DNA from: Panopea generosa
Lineage: Eukaryota; Mollusca; Bivalvia; Adapedonta; Hiatellidae
Reading direction: 5' to 3'
NCBI GenBank assembly: GCA_029582155.1
Contig: CM055899.1
Span: 70,391,719 to 70,455,718, forward strand
Length of the DNA: 64,000 bases
Shown: positions 1-12,010 of the stretch, in pieces
Position numbering within the stretch: the first letter of the stretch is position 1
How the letters are laid out: every line of letters starts with the position of its first letter
Notes under the pieces: model-generated
What the model was told of the DNA's origin: nothing
Databases searched by the model: none
What the model saw: only the letters and a program-made list of their open reading frames with translations
Translations under genes and position numbers: made by a program

Positions 1-22
1 GCTAATTAATGCCTTTAACATA

Positions 23-713
23 TGTAGATAAGGTCATTTTCTCATACTTTAACTATACATTAGTCTGATAGTAAAATACTACTGCCAAGTTTTCATAGTG
101 TTACTGTAGTTCATTCATGCATAGTCACATGACCTCATGTCCATTCATCATTATAGAATTATGGGTATTGTCTTGTTTACATGTGTTGTGAACCTTGTCT
201 GTTGTCTTGACCATCATGTTATGTCCAGTGCTGTCCAATAGTTATCTTGTATATTGTGTGTGTAAGAGTTTGATTGGATGAGAGGCACATAACATCTTTA
301 TATTTTTACTTCTTTTCACCCCACCTGGCTATGGGCACTTTTTGTCAACCTTGCTAGAGGACGCGAGTTCTTTAGTCAATAATACAATAATACTGTATTA
401 GTTTATTTCATAAGTTCTGTTGTTAGAACTCTTGGGTTTAACCCATACACTATTTTACACTAGAAGATTAGCCAGCAGTACCTGGTAAGGTTTTACTTTT
501 ATCAATGTATTGTAGATGTAATATTTTGATATCTTAATTGCACTGATTTGTTAATCAACCTGAATTGCCATGAAATACATTGAAATACTGTATTTTATTC
601 TGTCATACTATTCTATGTATTTATTATGTTATCATTCTATTTTATAGGTCTAATATAAATATTGAACTCCAGTTCTGAGTTGGTCATTCATTGGTCTTTG
701 CCCACACTCTACA
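23..713 (+). repeat. 5' LTR
   Basis: Begins TGTAG and ends CTACA, the short inverted repeat expected of an LTR. Positions 23-672 align without gaps to 5760-6409. A TATA-like stretch lies near 297-307 and AT-rich AATAATAC runs lie near 380-395. The end at 713 is chosen because a TGG-initial primer-binding-site candidate follows three bases later. Confidence 0.8.
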
Positions 714-716
714 AAA

Positions 717-735
717 TGGCTCCCCGACGTTGAGG
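717..735 (+). other. Candidate primer binding site
   Basis: Starts TGGCTCCCCGACGTTGAGG, three bases after the proposed LTR end. A TGG start matches the CCA end of a tRNA, and the CCCCGACGT core recalls the tRNA-Trp-type site of some metazoan Ty3/gypsy elements. That resemblance is from memory and unverified. Confidence 0.5.
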
Positions 736-2930
736 CGACCAGGTACCGGAGCTCATTCCACAGTCAGGGCCTATTTAGCTGCACCGGAGGTATCCGAGAA
801 GTGCGAGACCCGAGGGCAGAGCCGGCAACCCTTTCAGTGGAGACCGGAAGCTAGAGTGTTCCCCTATAGTTTTCAGTCCTTCAACACAAAGGTATACTGA
901 AATGTAAACCAAACCCACCCACAGTGCACGTCCCACCCCCTACTTCTGGGCCCAGGACGCGTCAACATACAATGAACTGTTTTACGCGTGCCACATTATA
1001 CACAGTGACTGTTTGTGAAAACAGCTGTTTTTAGTAAACATTGAACTTGACATTTTGGTCAGTCCATTATATCGCGCCAGGATACAGGATCGGACATTTT
1101 AGTGTTTTAAGTGTATTTTTTTAAAGTGTTTCATTGGATTTTGGATATTTATGTAAGTATGTGTTTCTCATTCTCATTTTTGTTATTTTAAATTATTTTT
1201 TCATTTTTCTGAGGGCGCACTATTTTCTTCGCATAAGCTTTATATAAAAGTATATGTAGTGATTTGGTCTTATTCTGAAATTTCTAACACGTGAACTTTA
1301 AATTTTTGATGTTTTCTCACTGAATTTTTACAACTGCAAGGTATGTTTAGTTTAATTTGTTTCATTTTTGCTATTTAGATTGAATGTTGCAGTTGTCAGT
1401 TTTGTCATTCTTGTGATAAAGTTAAATTTTGATCTTATAGATTCTGTGACCCCCATTCAGTCCACAGTAGTGTTTTCATTTTGTGTGCCATTTCAATTAG
1501 CTATTTTCCATTTTTGGTGATATATTTGATTTCACAGTGTTGATTTAGTGAAGCATTTGTAGTCATTTGATATTTTTGATTGCCATCAGTTGAATTTTCA
1601 TGTGTGTTATGATGTCAGTGATTTTGTTTTGACATTTGACATTTTGATGTTTTATGCACTATAAAGTTGAAATTTTCTGTTATAGTGAAGTTGATATTAT
1701 GGTTATTAAATGTTATAGTGAACATTGCATTAAGTGCCAGGTATATTTCATGTCTTATCTAGTTGGATAGAGTGATATTTTGATTTATCACTCACTTGAA
1801 TAAAGCTATAGATTATAATTAGAAATCTAGATTAAGTGTGTTATTTACTGTGTTTATTTTTGGCCTACATTATATTATAATATTATATTGCCCAGTTCCC
1901 TGTTTCATAACATTCTTTGCACACCTTACTAACCGTGTGTGATAGACCTGTTCTAGCAAGATATATATGTAATTCATTTATTCATTTTGTGTGTTTTCCA
2001 TTTGAACTCTCATTTTATGTGTTCTTGTTGACAGGCGATATAGAAATTGCTTGCACATATTGATACTTGAGAGTTCAAGCCCTTTAGTGTAAAGTTTTCT
2101 CAATTTCAGCTTTTTCAAGGAATACCGGCAAGCAGTATATTTCTTTTCAGCATATTTTCTTTATCGTGCAACTGTATTTAGTGTTTTATGTTTCTTGCAC
2201 GATTCATATTGTTTTATTTTGTTCAATAGTGAAATTTCAGCCGTCTGCTATTTTCTGAAGGAAGTTGTGACTGAAAACATACCCAGTATTCAGTACTTTG
2301 ACTTTTTGCTGATTTATGTACTATTATATTTTCAGTGATTTTCAGGTTTGATGAGTTGGTAGAACACACCTTGTTTGCAGTGTAAATAAATATTTTTCCT
2401 TTCAGTTTGGTAACTGATATAATCCATTTCTACTCACTGCATTTTTCAGTTATCTTTACAGGATAGTTTGTGTCACTTTTGAACACAGGTGATATTTATT
2501 TTGGTTTACCACTAATATTGTAGTAGCTGTGATCATTTTTAGATATTGAGTTACAACATTGATACACAGGTAAACAATCAGCTGACCACTACAACCAGTT
2601 GATTTATTATCTAGGTCATAGATTTAAACCCAGGTGTATTAGGTACTACTTTTAGTGTATTGAAGTGATGTAAGGTAAACATCATTGGAATGTGTGTGTT
2701 GTTTTGACTTGGTGTACAGGTCAACTTAGTGCATTTAGCTGTGACCAAACTTGTATTCTTTTGATTTGGTTAATAGACAGTTAAATAAATCTGAGTAGTT
2801 TATATTTATAACTCATACAGTGTGAGTTACAGGGTTTAAACTTGATTGCCATTTCATTATAACAGCTCTTTTATTTATTTTTAGTATTTTGTTTGTGTAC
2901 TTATATTTTGTGTTAGCTATTTCCTGAAAT
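736..2930 (+). other. Long non-coding leader of the LTR element
   Basis: Roughly 740-960 is GC-richer and resembles a retroelement leader. From about 1000 on the DNA is T-rich and has no long reading frame. Strong 5' splice-site-like strings occur near 892 (AAAGGTATAC), 1153 (ATGTAAGTAT) and 1340 (GCAAGGTATG). An AG acceptor after a T-rich tract lies near 2917, just before the ATG at 2931. This is the place where gag and reverse transcriptase would normally be. It may be an intron-like leader or replacement DNA. Confidence 0.5.
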
Positions 2931-4793
2931 ATGGATAGTCCTAAAAGGGAAGAGACTAAGGTTAAGTCGGGTGAAACTGCTACTGCCTCTTTTTCTTCTG
3001 CCGACTGTCTTTCTGGTTCTGAAGCCCCTAAACCTACTGAGCTATCTCCTACTAAATCTTTTCAACCTGTCAATTGGGCTTTCGAGCAAGCCAGAGATCC
3101 TGATATTTCCAAGGTTCTTTTTGTTTTGCAGCACGGTTCTCGCCACAGGGGGGAGGAGGTGTCGAAAGATGTCAAATCCCTGCTTCGTGACAGCTCACGC
3201 CTGTGTGTGGAGAACGGAGTCCTCTACCGTACTGCCTTTGTCGATGGTGAACCGGTAAAGCAGCTTGTCATACCTGCTTCTTACCGAACCATCTCTTTTC
3301 AAGGTGTTCATGATCAAGTTGGTCATCCGGGACATGACAAATCTCTTTGGCTTGCACGTCAACGTTTTTACTGGCCATGAATGGAGGCAGATTTCAAGAG
3401 ACGTGTGTCCTCTTGCAGGTCTTGTGTCTGTTGGAAAACCCCTCAAAGGCCTGCGGCGGATCTTGTACCCATCCAGACTTCTAGGCCTATGCAGCTTGTT
3501 TGCATGGATTTTTTGAAGTTAGAACGGTCTAAGGGTGGGTACGAGGATGTCTTAGTCATAACGGACCACTTTACACGTTATGCTAAGGCTATCCCCCGCA
3601 GAAATCAGAAGGCAACTACCACAGCACGAGCCCTGTACGAGAATTTCATAGTTCACTACTCCTTTCCAGAACAGCTGCATTCCGACCAGGGTCGTAATTT
3701 CGAGAGCAGAGTCATTAAGGAGCTATGCAAGATTGCAGACGTGCGCAAGACTCGAACTACTCCATTCCATCCGATGGGAAATCCTTCTGCTGAGCGCTTT
3801 AATCGTACCCTGCTCCGTATGCTCCGCACCCTGGCAGATGACCATAAGACCAGTTGGGCCGACTTTGTCCCCTCTCTTGTTCAAGCATACAATGCTACCA
3901 AGAGCAGTTCTACTGGGTTTTCCCCCCATTTCCTTATGTTTGGCTGGCATCCACGACTCTCTGTGGATGCGTACTTAGGCACTGCACCCGGGAATGAGTC
4001 TGGCGTGAGCCATGCCTCATATGTGTCTCGACTTCAAGACCGCCTGAAATACGCCTACAGAGTAGCTGGGGAGGCTGCCAACAAGAGAGCCGACCAAAAC
4101 AAACGCCTATATGATAGCCGTGTTCGCGAGAACAAAATTTCTATAGGTGACCTGGTTTTGGTCCGGGAAGTCAATCTACAGGGACGACAGAAGCTTGCTG
4201 ACAAATGGGAAAAAGACCAGTATGTCGTTGTCGACATTCCTTACGAAGGCCAGCCGATGTTTAAGGTTCAGCTTGAGACTCGCAAGGGACCTATTCGAAC
4301 CTTACATCGCAATTTACTGCTACCCTTCATCTCCATACCTGAGCCTGAACAGATTCAAACCCCTAATCCTGGTCGCAAGCCCAGAACTAGGTCAAACCCA
4401 ATTCAGGATCATGAGTATGATGGCGACTCGAGTTCAGCCGAGTCGAGTTCATCAGCAGTATATATTATTCCCCAAAGAAGAATGCAATACCCAGATCAGA
4501 GTCCTACCGCAAGCGTCACTCCCTCTACACCAGTCCCTCCATCTGTAGAATTTGAGCCGAGTGTCCACAGTACTCCCCATTCCCCCTACTCTGTCACCCC
4601 TGACCTACAGAACACAGCTTCATCTAGAGTTACACCCCAAAGTCAAGGTTCTTCTAGTTTTAGGTCAGCGATTCATGCCACGCCTTCGCCTCCAGTCCCA
4701 GCACCAAGACCGCGAAGAACAAGGCGTTCACCGGATAGATATGGTGAATGGGTGAAATCCCAAGTAGCTCAAAACGTTGTTTTTTATGTTTGA
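2931..4793 (+). pseudogene. Ty3/gypsy integrase with in-frame stop
   Basis: Integrases insert element DNA into the host genome. The first part (149 residues from ATG 2931) has a low-complexity Ser/Thr/Glu-rich N-terminus, then the linker typical between RNase H and integrase, then the HX4H half of the zinc-binding domain (His127, His132). TGA at 3378-3380 stops it right after a Tyr-Trp-Pro, where this family usually has Gly-Met. The same frame continues from ATG 3381 for 470 residues: the CX2C half of the zinc domain (Cys12, Cys15), catalytic Asp43, Asp102 and Glu138 with D(35)E spacing, a GPY/F-like module near 303-316, and a Pro/Ser-rich tail with basic patches. All catalytic residues are present, so the stop looks recent. 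Read-through or a stop-free sister copy are alternatives. I did not restore the gene. Confidence 0.85.
3378..3380 (+). other. In-frame TGA within integrase zinc domain
   Basis: TGA separates the HH half from the CC half of the zinc-binding domain without changing frame. The next codon is ATG, so a shorter protein carrying the catalytic core could in principle start there. Confidence 0.85.
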
Positions 4794-5747
4794 GCTAAGC
4801 TCATAAATATTTTTAGTTTTCAGGTTTTAGTGGTTTACAACCTATAGTAGTTTTTAGTGTTGTCATACCTGAATCTAAAGAATTTGAAAAAGTAAATTTT
4901 TACTATGTGTACAATTAGATTTATTTGAGGGCCAGAAGATTATTTCGCACTATGGATAATATTTTTGTATTCTTAAGCAATACATGCCAGATTGAAATAT
5001 GTGAATTATTTCAGTCAAATTACTTTCATGTAATTTTGCTTATTTTTCAGATTTCAAATTCTGAATCAATTATATTTTTCCTTCACAGGGAATAAAATTT
5101 TTTGAAATTGTTTAAATTCCTTTTCAGGATTTTGCAAAATGATATTTTCTATTATCATTTGATATTTGTATTGTATTTGTTGTAAATATTTTATTTCAGT
5201 TTTTCAAGGCAAATGATAATTTCAGGTACTTTGAAAGGATTTCATTTGTAGTGATTTGTGCAGATAAACCCTACAGCTTTGCATATGTCACATTTCATTA
5301 AAACAGTTTCATTTCATGGTCATTTCATATTTTATCATTGTGATAGACTAATGTCTGCTCTTTCAATCATTTCAGATTTAAAACTCAATAGTTTAAGTTT
5401 ACATCATCATGTTTTATGCTTTTGAGTTGTAGGCTTTTAACACAATTTTCAGTACAGGTTGCAGTACAGTGAATCAATATGTAAACACTGTAGTGACTTA
5501 CTTTACTGAATACCAATTACAGACATGTATTGGTGCAGTTAACTCCCATTGTTAATTACTCTGTTTTATTTTAGACTGCATTTACTTAGAACTTATTGAT
5601 CATATTTCAGGAGCATCCTTGGATATTCATTTCCATTAGTATTAGTTTAGGTACATTGTTCTGTACTTGAATATTATAAAGTACTTTTACTAATAATTTA
5701 CTTTGACAATTTACAGATTCTTTGAAATGTCGGTGCCATTTAAATCT
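4794..5747 (+). other. 3' non-coding part of LTR element
   Basis: T-rich DNA with frequent TTTCAG strings and no reading frame of note. Its texture matches the leader at 1000-2900, which suggests the two flanks share an origin. Confidence 0.5.
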
Positions 5748-5759
5748 AGTGGGGGAGTG
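5748..5759 (+). other. Polypurine tract
   Basis: AGTGGGGGAGTG immediately before the 3' LTR start at 5760, the usual place for plus-strand priming. Confidence 0.65.
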
Positions 5760-6409
5760 TGTAGATAAGGTCATTTTCTCATACTTTAACTATACATTAG
5801 TCTGATAGTAAAATACTACTGCCAAGTTATCATAGTGTTACTGTAGTTCATTCATGCATAGTCACATGACCTCATGTCCATTCATCATTATAGAATTATG
5901 GGTATTGTCTTGTTTACATGTGTTGTGAACCTTGTCTGTTGTCTTGACCATCATGTTATGTCCAGTGCTGTCCAATAGTTATCTTGTATATTGTGTGTGT
6001 AAGAGTTTGATTGGATGAGAGGCACATAAAATCTTTATATTTTTACTTCTTTTCACCCCACCTGGCTATGGGCACTTTTTGTCAACCTTGCTAGAGGACG
6101 CGAGTTCTTTAGTCAATAATACAATAATACTGTATTAGTTTATTTCATAAGTTCTGTTGTTAGAACTCTTGGGTTTAACCCATACACTATTTTACACTAG
6201 AAGATTAGCCAGCAGTACCTGGTAAGGTTTTACTTTTATCAATGTATTGTAGATGTAATATTTTGATATCTTAATTGCATTGATTTGTTAATCAACCTGA
6301 ATTGCCATGAAATACATTGAAATACTGTATTTTATTCTGTCATACTATTCTATGTATTTATTATGTTATCATTCTATTTTATAGGTCTAATATAAATATT
6401 CAACTCCAG
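5760..6409 (+). repeat. 3' LTR, truncated
   Basis: Aligns gap-free to 23-672. Mismatches are visible near 5828, 6028, 6280 and 6401. Similarity stops at 6409, so about 41 bp of the LTR end, including the terminal CTACA, is absent. Confidence 0.8.
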
Positions 6410-6620
6410 AACTTTTCACTTCCGCGCATATGTACACCTCGTGTGATTATGAATACAAATATGGCGACAAAATCTAATAAACATGATAAAACATAAGTAT
6501 ATACAATATATAAATCACTTAATTCTAGTTTATTTTAAACAAATATGCAGATTGGAGTTTCAAGCTTTGTTTGACTATATGTGTACATTTATAATGAGAT
6601 ATAATGCATTCAAGGATATT

Positions 6621-6860
6621 CTTGTTGTTTTGATGTTGTTGTTGTCGTATGGTGTAAAGAGTCGCTTTCAACAATTTTACAGTCATATCGCGACGGTGTC
6701 TACTTGAGACAGTATTCTAAGCGCTGTCACACTGGAGTATCATGCCGCAGATACATGGTATGATACCCCGCCCAGTCGCATTATACTGACACCGGGCCGA
6801 CCAGATCTAGAACTCTCCTCTAAATGCTGGTCGTCAAGCGAGGAAGCTTCTAGCACTTGT
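6621..6860 (-). mobile_element. SINE family A, copy 1 (5' truncated)
   Basis: Shares with 10.8, 24.9 and 43.6 kb a conserved start on the plus strand (AGCGTCGCTTTCAACAATTT after a TTG-rich run) and downstream blocks such as TACTTGAGACAGTATTCT and AAGCTTCTAG. The TTG run is the antisense of an (AAC)n tail, so the element lies on the minus strand. Its tRNA-like head is missing. Confidence 0.7.
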
Positions 6861-9800
6861 AGTGTTGAATAGTACATAGCAAGTATATATATAAGAGTAA
6901 AGATGATGGTTCTAGAAAAAACAACACATTTGCAGGTCCAATAAATGCACCAAATGACGTCATGTTTTGTAGATCGAATAAAAATTGTAGGCATATTTCA
7001 AATGAAATTACTTTAATTGATGGGTAATACCTTTTGGACACTTTGGAACAATTAAATTTATACAGTTGAGAGAATAACCATTTTTCGGTGCAAAACATAT
7101 AAATATACATGTACATATAAACATAATATCTTTAGCTATCTTCCTACACACTTTCATCAGAGGAAGATGAAAACAGTAATACATGCATCTATATAAACTG
7201 CCCCCTAGTTCGCTCATTTGTGCCCGAGAAGATAAGATTTGATGACGCAAATGCAATAAATCAGACTTTCAAATCAAATATATTTTATTTAATGTCGCCA
7301 TGATATATAAATAGTAATCATACATTTCATACAAAGCTTTTAAACCGACAAATTTGGTCAGGTGACCGAGATATATTGTAGATATAACACTACTGTATAA
7401 GTTTGATAAAAATCAAATGAAAAGTACTTGAGTGCTCTCTACGTCAAATACCACAATTTGTGAGGATGGTGAATAATCCAACATTAATTACCAAATTTGG
7501 CCAGTTCTAGAATCTGTATTAGTTATTATGTTTATATAACTTTTATAAAGCTATAGTGACGATAAATTGAAAGCTGCGTATGTTACAATACTCACAAGAT
7601 AACTAATAAAGTTAGATTTGAACACCTAGAAATGTCATCAAAATATATCAATAAGAAAATGATCTCATAAATTAGCATAAAACTAATTAGAAATGCTGAT
7701 TGAAATCGATATGTCTATATTTTAACTTTTCAAATGGTGCCAGTTAAATACACGTGTGTACGAATGTTTCCAGACCTGCTAGCACATGTCACAATAACAT
7801 TGTTGTTGATATATCTAATGTATATACTGGGATATTTGCTTTACAAAGTCAATGTATTGAGTGTTATGATTATGTTGTTTTGCAGAATGCGGCGTTTGAG
7901 TGCTACATGTCATGATAATAGCCAATGAATAAGAAACATACGGTCAAATGACACAAATATATCGTTGATAACATTTATGGCGCTTTACTTATTAAGAAGG
8001 AGTTTTGAACACACTACTGAAAATATCAAAATGGCCACATAAATGCCTAAGAATAATTTGCAGACCGTACTTTTTTCTTATTTAATTTATTCAACATTAG
8101 GTATCACAGATAATGTATATGACGTCCTATATTTTATATATTAATCTTATTAAATGTGACTCTACCACTAGTTCCGGATCAAATAGTGTGCCATGGGGTA
8201 CGACTGATCCGAATGGAAATTTGCTGGTATGGTATTAAAAGATTTTTGTTATCGAAACAGCAATAAATTTTTATTGACCCCGTCGCCATTTATTGAAACG
8301 CGTGGCCATTGTCCTTAAAGTCGCATTCCACACTCTCTGTATAGCTCTATGCCTCATCAACATTTACCCGGGTGCCAGGAAGTATCAGCATAAAGTCTCG
8401 TTCCTCATGCCTTCATTGTGTTCCAGTCAATAAGCTTTTGCCAGAATTATGGCGTTTTATTTATTATCAATGTTAGATATGCCACAATGTATTGCCATCT
8501 CTACTCCTCCAAAGCTACTAAAATGATGTTCACAAATCTCGAGAGAATACTATCAGTACAAATTGCAGTTATATATATCGTCATCACATTCAGGTCCATC
8601 TACTTTTGCCGGCAATAAGGCCCTTTATTCATTTATTGGTAAATTTCATACTTTCTTGTAAGCTGTATTCCTTCCAATCGTTTCAGGTATCAGTATGAAG
8701 TCTAGTTGCACGGTGACTAACCGAAACGACTCCTCGCACCAACATTTACGTTGCTAACTCGAAACAGCTACGAGAAGCTTGGAACAATGAAGCATAAAGA
8801 AAAACGAAATGTCTGATCAAAATTGGAAGCATGCATAAAAACAATGGAATGTCATTGAACTTTCCGATAATTTGTCTTTATGCCTGTTCATGTTTTCATA
8901 AAGTAAACGTTTGTATGCATATTTGTCAAGCCAAACAAATTGACTATTGACACATTCGTTCGCAATCTAAAATCACGTTTTTTTTTCAGTAAAATAAAAA
9001 TACAAGATGATTTTTAAACATCGCATATTAAGAAAAGAGAATGTGTCTCTTCCGTGGTGGGTAGCAATACTAATTAATACTCGCCACAAATCGCACATGT
9101 ATTCAGTATACAGCTCAATTTCAAAACAATGCTTCCTATTGACTTGACATTTTCTGCTAAAATGTGGCACCGAATTCCGTTGACTGGGTCTACTTATCTT
9201 TTTAGATTTAAAGTGAAGATGAAAAATATTAGTGATACATTACAAAGATAAAAATAGATTTTTAATATAAAACGCGACGGATGACATTTTCCTTCCTTTG
9301 ATTAATGCAATCGCCTTGAAATTGTGTTTGAATTATCGTTGGGTTTAGTAAATTTATTAATATTACATCGTTAAAGAAACTTTGTAGAACCAATACTAAT
9401 CAAGAGGTTTACATTTGACGCCGGTACAGAAAAGGAACAACCGATACTGGCAGAAAGGGCTTTCCTCAAAATATTTCTCCAGAATTACAGCAGATGATAA
9501 ACAATCGATAGTGACATCCTGCATCTTGTAAATGTTTTTACTGCTTAATGTAATTTTATATACGGATACATTCATTTGTCTTCATTTGTATTTTTTTTAA
9601 AGCAGACGGTATTCAATTGTTACAACTTTATTTCACAAAAGTAATATATCTCAAATAAAAGTATACCATGTAAAATAGGAATGAAAGTACCGTAGGTGTA
9701 CATAACAATGCCGTTTTAGAAGCACAGATACAACAAACTACTATATACAATTCAAATCAGGAATATGGACATTTTAAAAACAGTTTAATGTACGTTCTGC

Positions 9801-10803
9801 ATACATGTCCGGAGCGACAAACTTTTATTAGTTTGCATATCGTCTTTCGGTATTGAAACCATCAAGTTCTAAACCTCATATGATATAGTCTGCTTTCCAT
9901 TGAATAGATACTTTTTTTTAGTTAACCCCGATTGTGTGTCGGACATCGGCTGTTCACAGTCCGCTCCCAAGTCAGCCGTTAATCTCTAACAAGAACTTAT
10001 AAAGAATGATAGGAAACTTGCATCTCTCTACCAAATGTTTATAAAATAGCATAGGAAGAAAGAATAATTTAGCAAAGTGTTTATGCAAATTTCACATGTT
10101 TCTTTTGCATTAATGTAATGTGTATGTTATCTTAGATATTTTTTACTATTTTAAACACGCAAAATAATCTTGAATTTACAATATTGTAGTTTGAAGTCAC
10201 ATTTCAAGTACTCTCCTTGATTTCTTAGTTGCAGTATAACAATTCTGTAATCATAAGTACTTATAAAATCACACTAACAACTCTATGATGCTCCAATTCA
10301 AAACAACGTTCTTCACTACACACAGTGGGAGAATGCTCAACAATAATCCGAATGATTTTGACAACAAGATAAATTGAAAACCAGCTACTGATTTTACGAC
10401 TATAGGATTTACACGCCATTTAGGTTAGTTATTAGTGAAAAATAATGTGTTATATTTACTATTTATAATGACCCTTTAAGCTGTAATTACTAATTTTTAA
10501 AGCAAGTTGTAGCTCATGTTTGGGTACAAGATTATTCGTACTCTGGACGTTTCGTACCCAATTCAGGTCGTACCTAATCCTGGATGTTTCGTAATTCGTT
10601 TCTACAGCGTGTCGTGAGACAAAATACAAGATACAACATTTTGTTTATAGTCGGCATGAGATATAACACATTAAAAATAGCTACGTATAGCTATTACCGA
10701 CCTTTACATGAATAAGCAAGTTATAAATGAGTTATCACATAAATCTGTGACTTCATAATAATTGTAAAAAACATAAATCAGTGATTAAATTACAATTCTA
10801 ACA
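6861..10803. other. Gene-poor AT-rich DNA
   Basis: I see no coding region, RNA gene or clear repeat here. Short open frames have no recognisable motif and are explained by chance. Confidence 0.6.
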
Positions 10804-11095
10804 TGTTGTAATATAGCGTTTAGCGTCGCTTTCAACAATTTCTCAGTCATATACCGACATGACACATCTACATGAGACACTGGAGTGTCATACCAAAGTC
10901 ACATCGTATCTACTCCATTATTAAAATTATGCTGATAACGGGCCCACAATACCTATAACTATCCTCTAAATGTTGAACGCAAAGCGAGAAAGCTTCTAGT
11001 ACCATTTTAAAGTCTTTGTTATGCCCTGGCCGGATATCAAACCCACGACATTGTGCATGCGAGGTGGCCACTCTATCGCATGACTAACGGTGTGT
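10804..11095 (-). mobile_element. SINE family A, copy 2, with tRNA-like head
   Basis: Same body as copy 1. The reverse complement of 11030-11095 reads like a tRNA: an A-box-like TCATGCGATAGAGTGG and a B-box-like GTGGGTTTGATATCC. This supports a tRNA-derived SINE on the minus strand, with its tail toward 10804. Confidence 0.7.
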
Positions 11096-11639
11096 TTAAT
11101 TTCAGAAAATAGGTTATACTCATCGTTATTATACTTTTATTGAATGAAAAGATTTATATCTGTATACGCCGATGTTACCACCGAAGATTAATGTTAAATG
11201 TATATAACATATATGTTTAATGCCCATGTTAACGTTCGTATAAATCTACGTTCAACAAATGATTTAAATTTTATCACACCAAAACGCAACAGGGAATTAT
11301 TATGGTTATTTGTCCTACTCTGGAACCTTAATCTGGAATGGTAAACCGGATAGTATCAGAAACTGTACTACAGTCAAACGCTTTACAACAAATTTTCTGA
11401 AATGGTTAAAAGCAGAATGAAATACTTCATATGTCAAGAAGACAATATTTGGTAATACTTATCGTAAGTGTTACAAATAAGTATTTTTTAATCAAAGGGA
11501 CTTTCAAAGGATTGCTTAAAAAAAATTAAAAAAAAATATATATGTAGTTATCATACTTCATTTACAATCAATTTGCTTGCAATGCTTAAAATGTTTTTAT
11601 TTTGTTTTGCTATTGTATTTTGTAAATAATATGTAAATG

Positions 11640-11725
11640 TATCATTAGAAGGCCCCAAGAAAGATTAGTTTGAAACTAATTGGGCTACCACCCTCTTTAA
11701 AAAAAAAGACTTCCATTCTATTCCA
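11640..11725. repeat. Short hairpin beside A-run
   Basis: ATTAGTTTGAAACTAAT near 11666-11682 is a perfect 17-base inverted repeat, followed by a run of nine or so A. This may be the end of a retroposed sequence; I do not recognise the source. Confidence 0.3.
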
Positions 11726-11831
11726 TTCCAAACTCAGGTTGTTCATAATGTTAGGTCGACTTAGCTCCGATGACGGACATATATTCCGCTCAGTTACCGA
11801 TATCGGCCCGATATATGCGTGCTGGCTGCAC

Positions 11832-12010
11832 ACTTGGCCAGTCTCCATGATATACGACATTGCGTCTCGATATCATTCGTTCTCACTGCTGTTTCAAGTG
11901 GGAAAATTAACCGTAATGTGCGGAGATGTGGTGTGTTCGTGTGCTGGGTAAACTTTCAGGATCAAAGGAAGAAGTGGTTAGGTTTATTGAGGTCGCTAAG
12001 TAAATATTAC
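11832..12010 (+). mobile_element. SINE family B, core only
   Basis: Shares CCATGATATACGACATTG-like start, TCTCACTGCTGTTTCAAGTG, GGTGTGTTCG and GGTTAGGTTTATTGAGG blocks with the complete copy at 53.2 kb and the reverse copy at 55.6 kb. The tRNA-like head and AATC tail are absent or diverged. Confidence 0.6.

Larger units (their letters stand above)
23..6409 (+). mobile_element. Ty3/gypsy LTR element, integrase only
   Basis: Two near-identical direct repeats bound the element. A primer-binding-site-like stretch follows the left repeat and a G-rich purine tract precedes the right one. The only recognisable protein between them is a Ty3/gypsy-type integrase (2931-4793). I see no Gag, protease, reverse transcriptase or RNase H remains, although about 2.2 kb precedes and 0.95 kb follows the integrase. 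The left LTR appears to end in CTACA at 713. The right copy loses similarity at 6409, about 41 bp short of the equivalent point, so the element is truncated on its 3' side, which would explain the lack of a target-site duplication. I count about four mismatches between the LTRs over 650 aligned bases, so insertion was recent. It is non-autonomous as it stands. Confidence 0.85.

Noticed and set aside
691-900. Small protein in the LTR element leader
   Set aside because: It starts inside the LTR and crosses the primer binding site. No Gag motif is visible.
14-6415. Target-site duplication around the LTR element
   Set aside because: Bases before 23 (AACATA) and after 6409 (AACTTT) do not match convincingly, and the 3' LTR is truncated.
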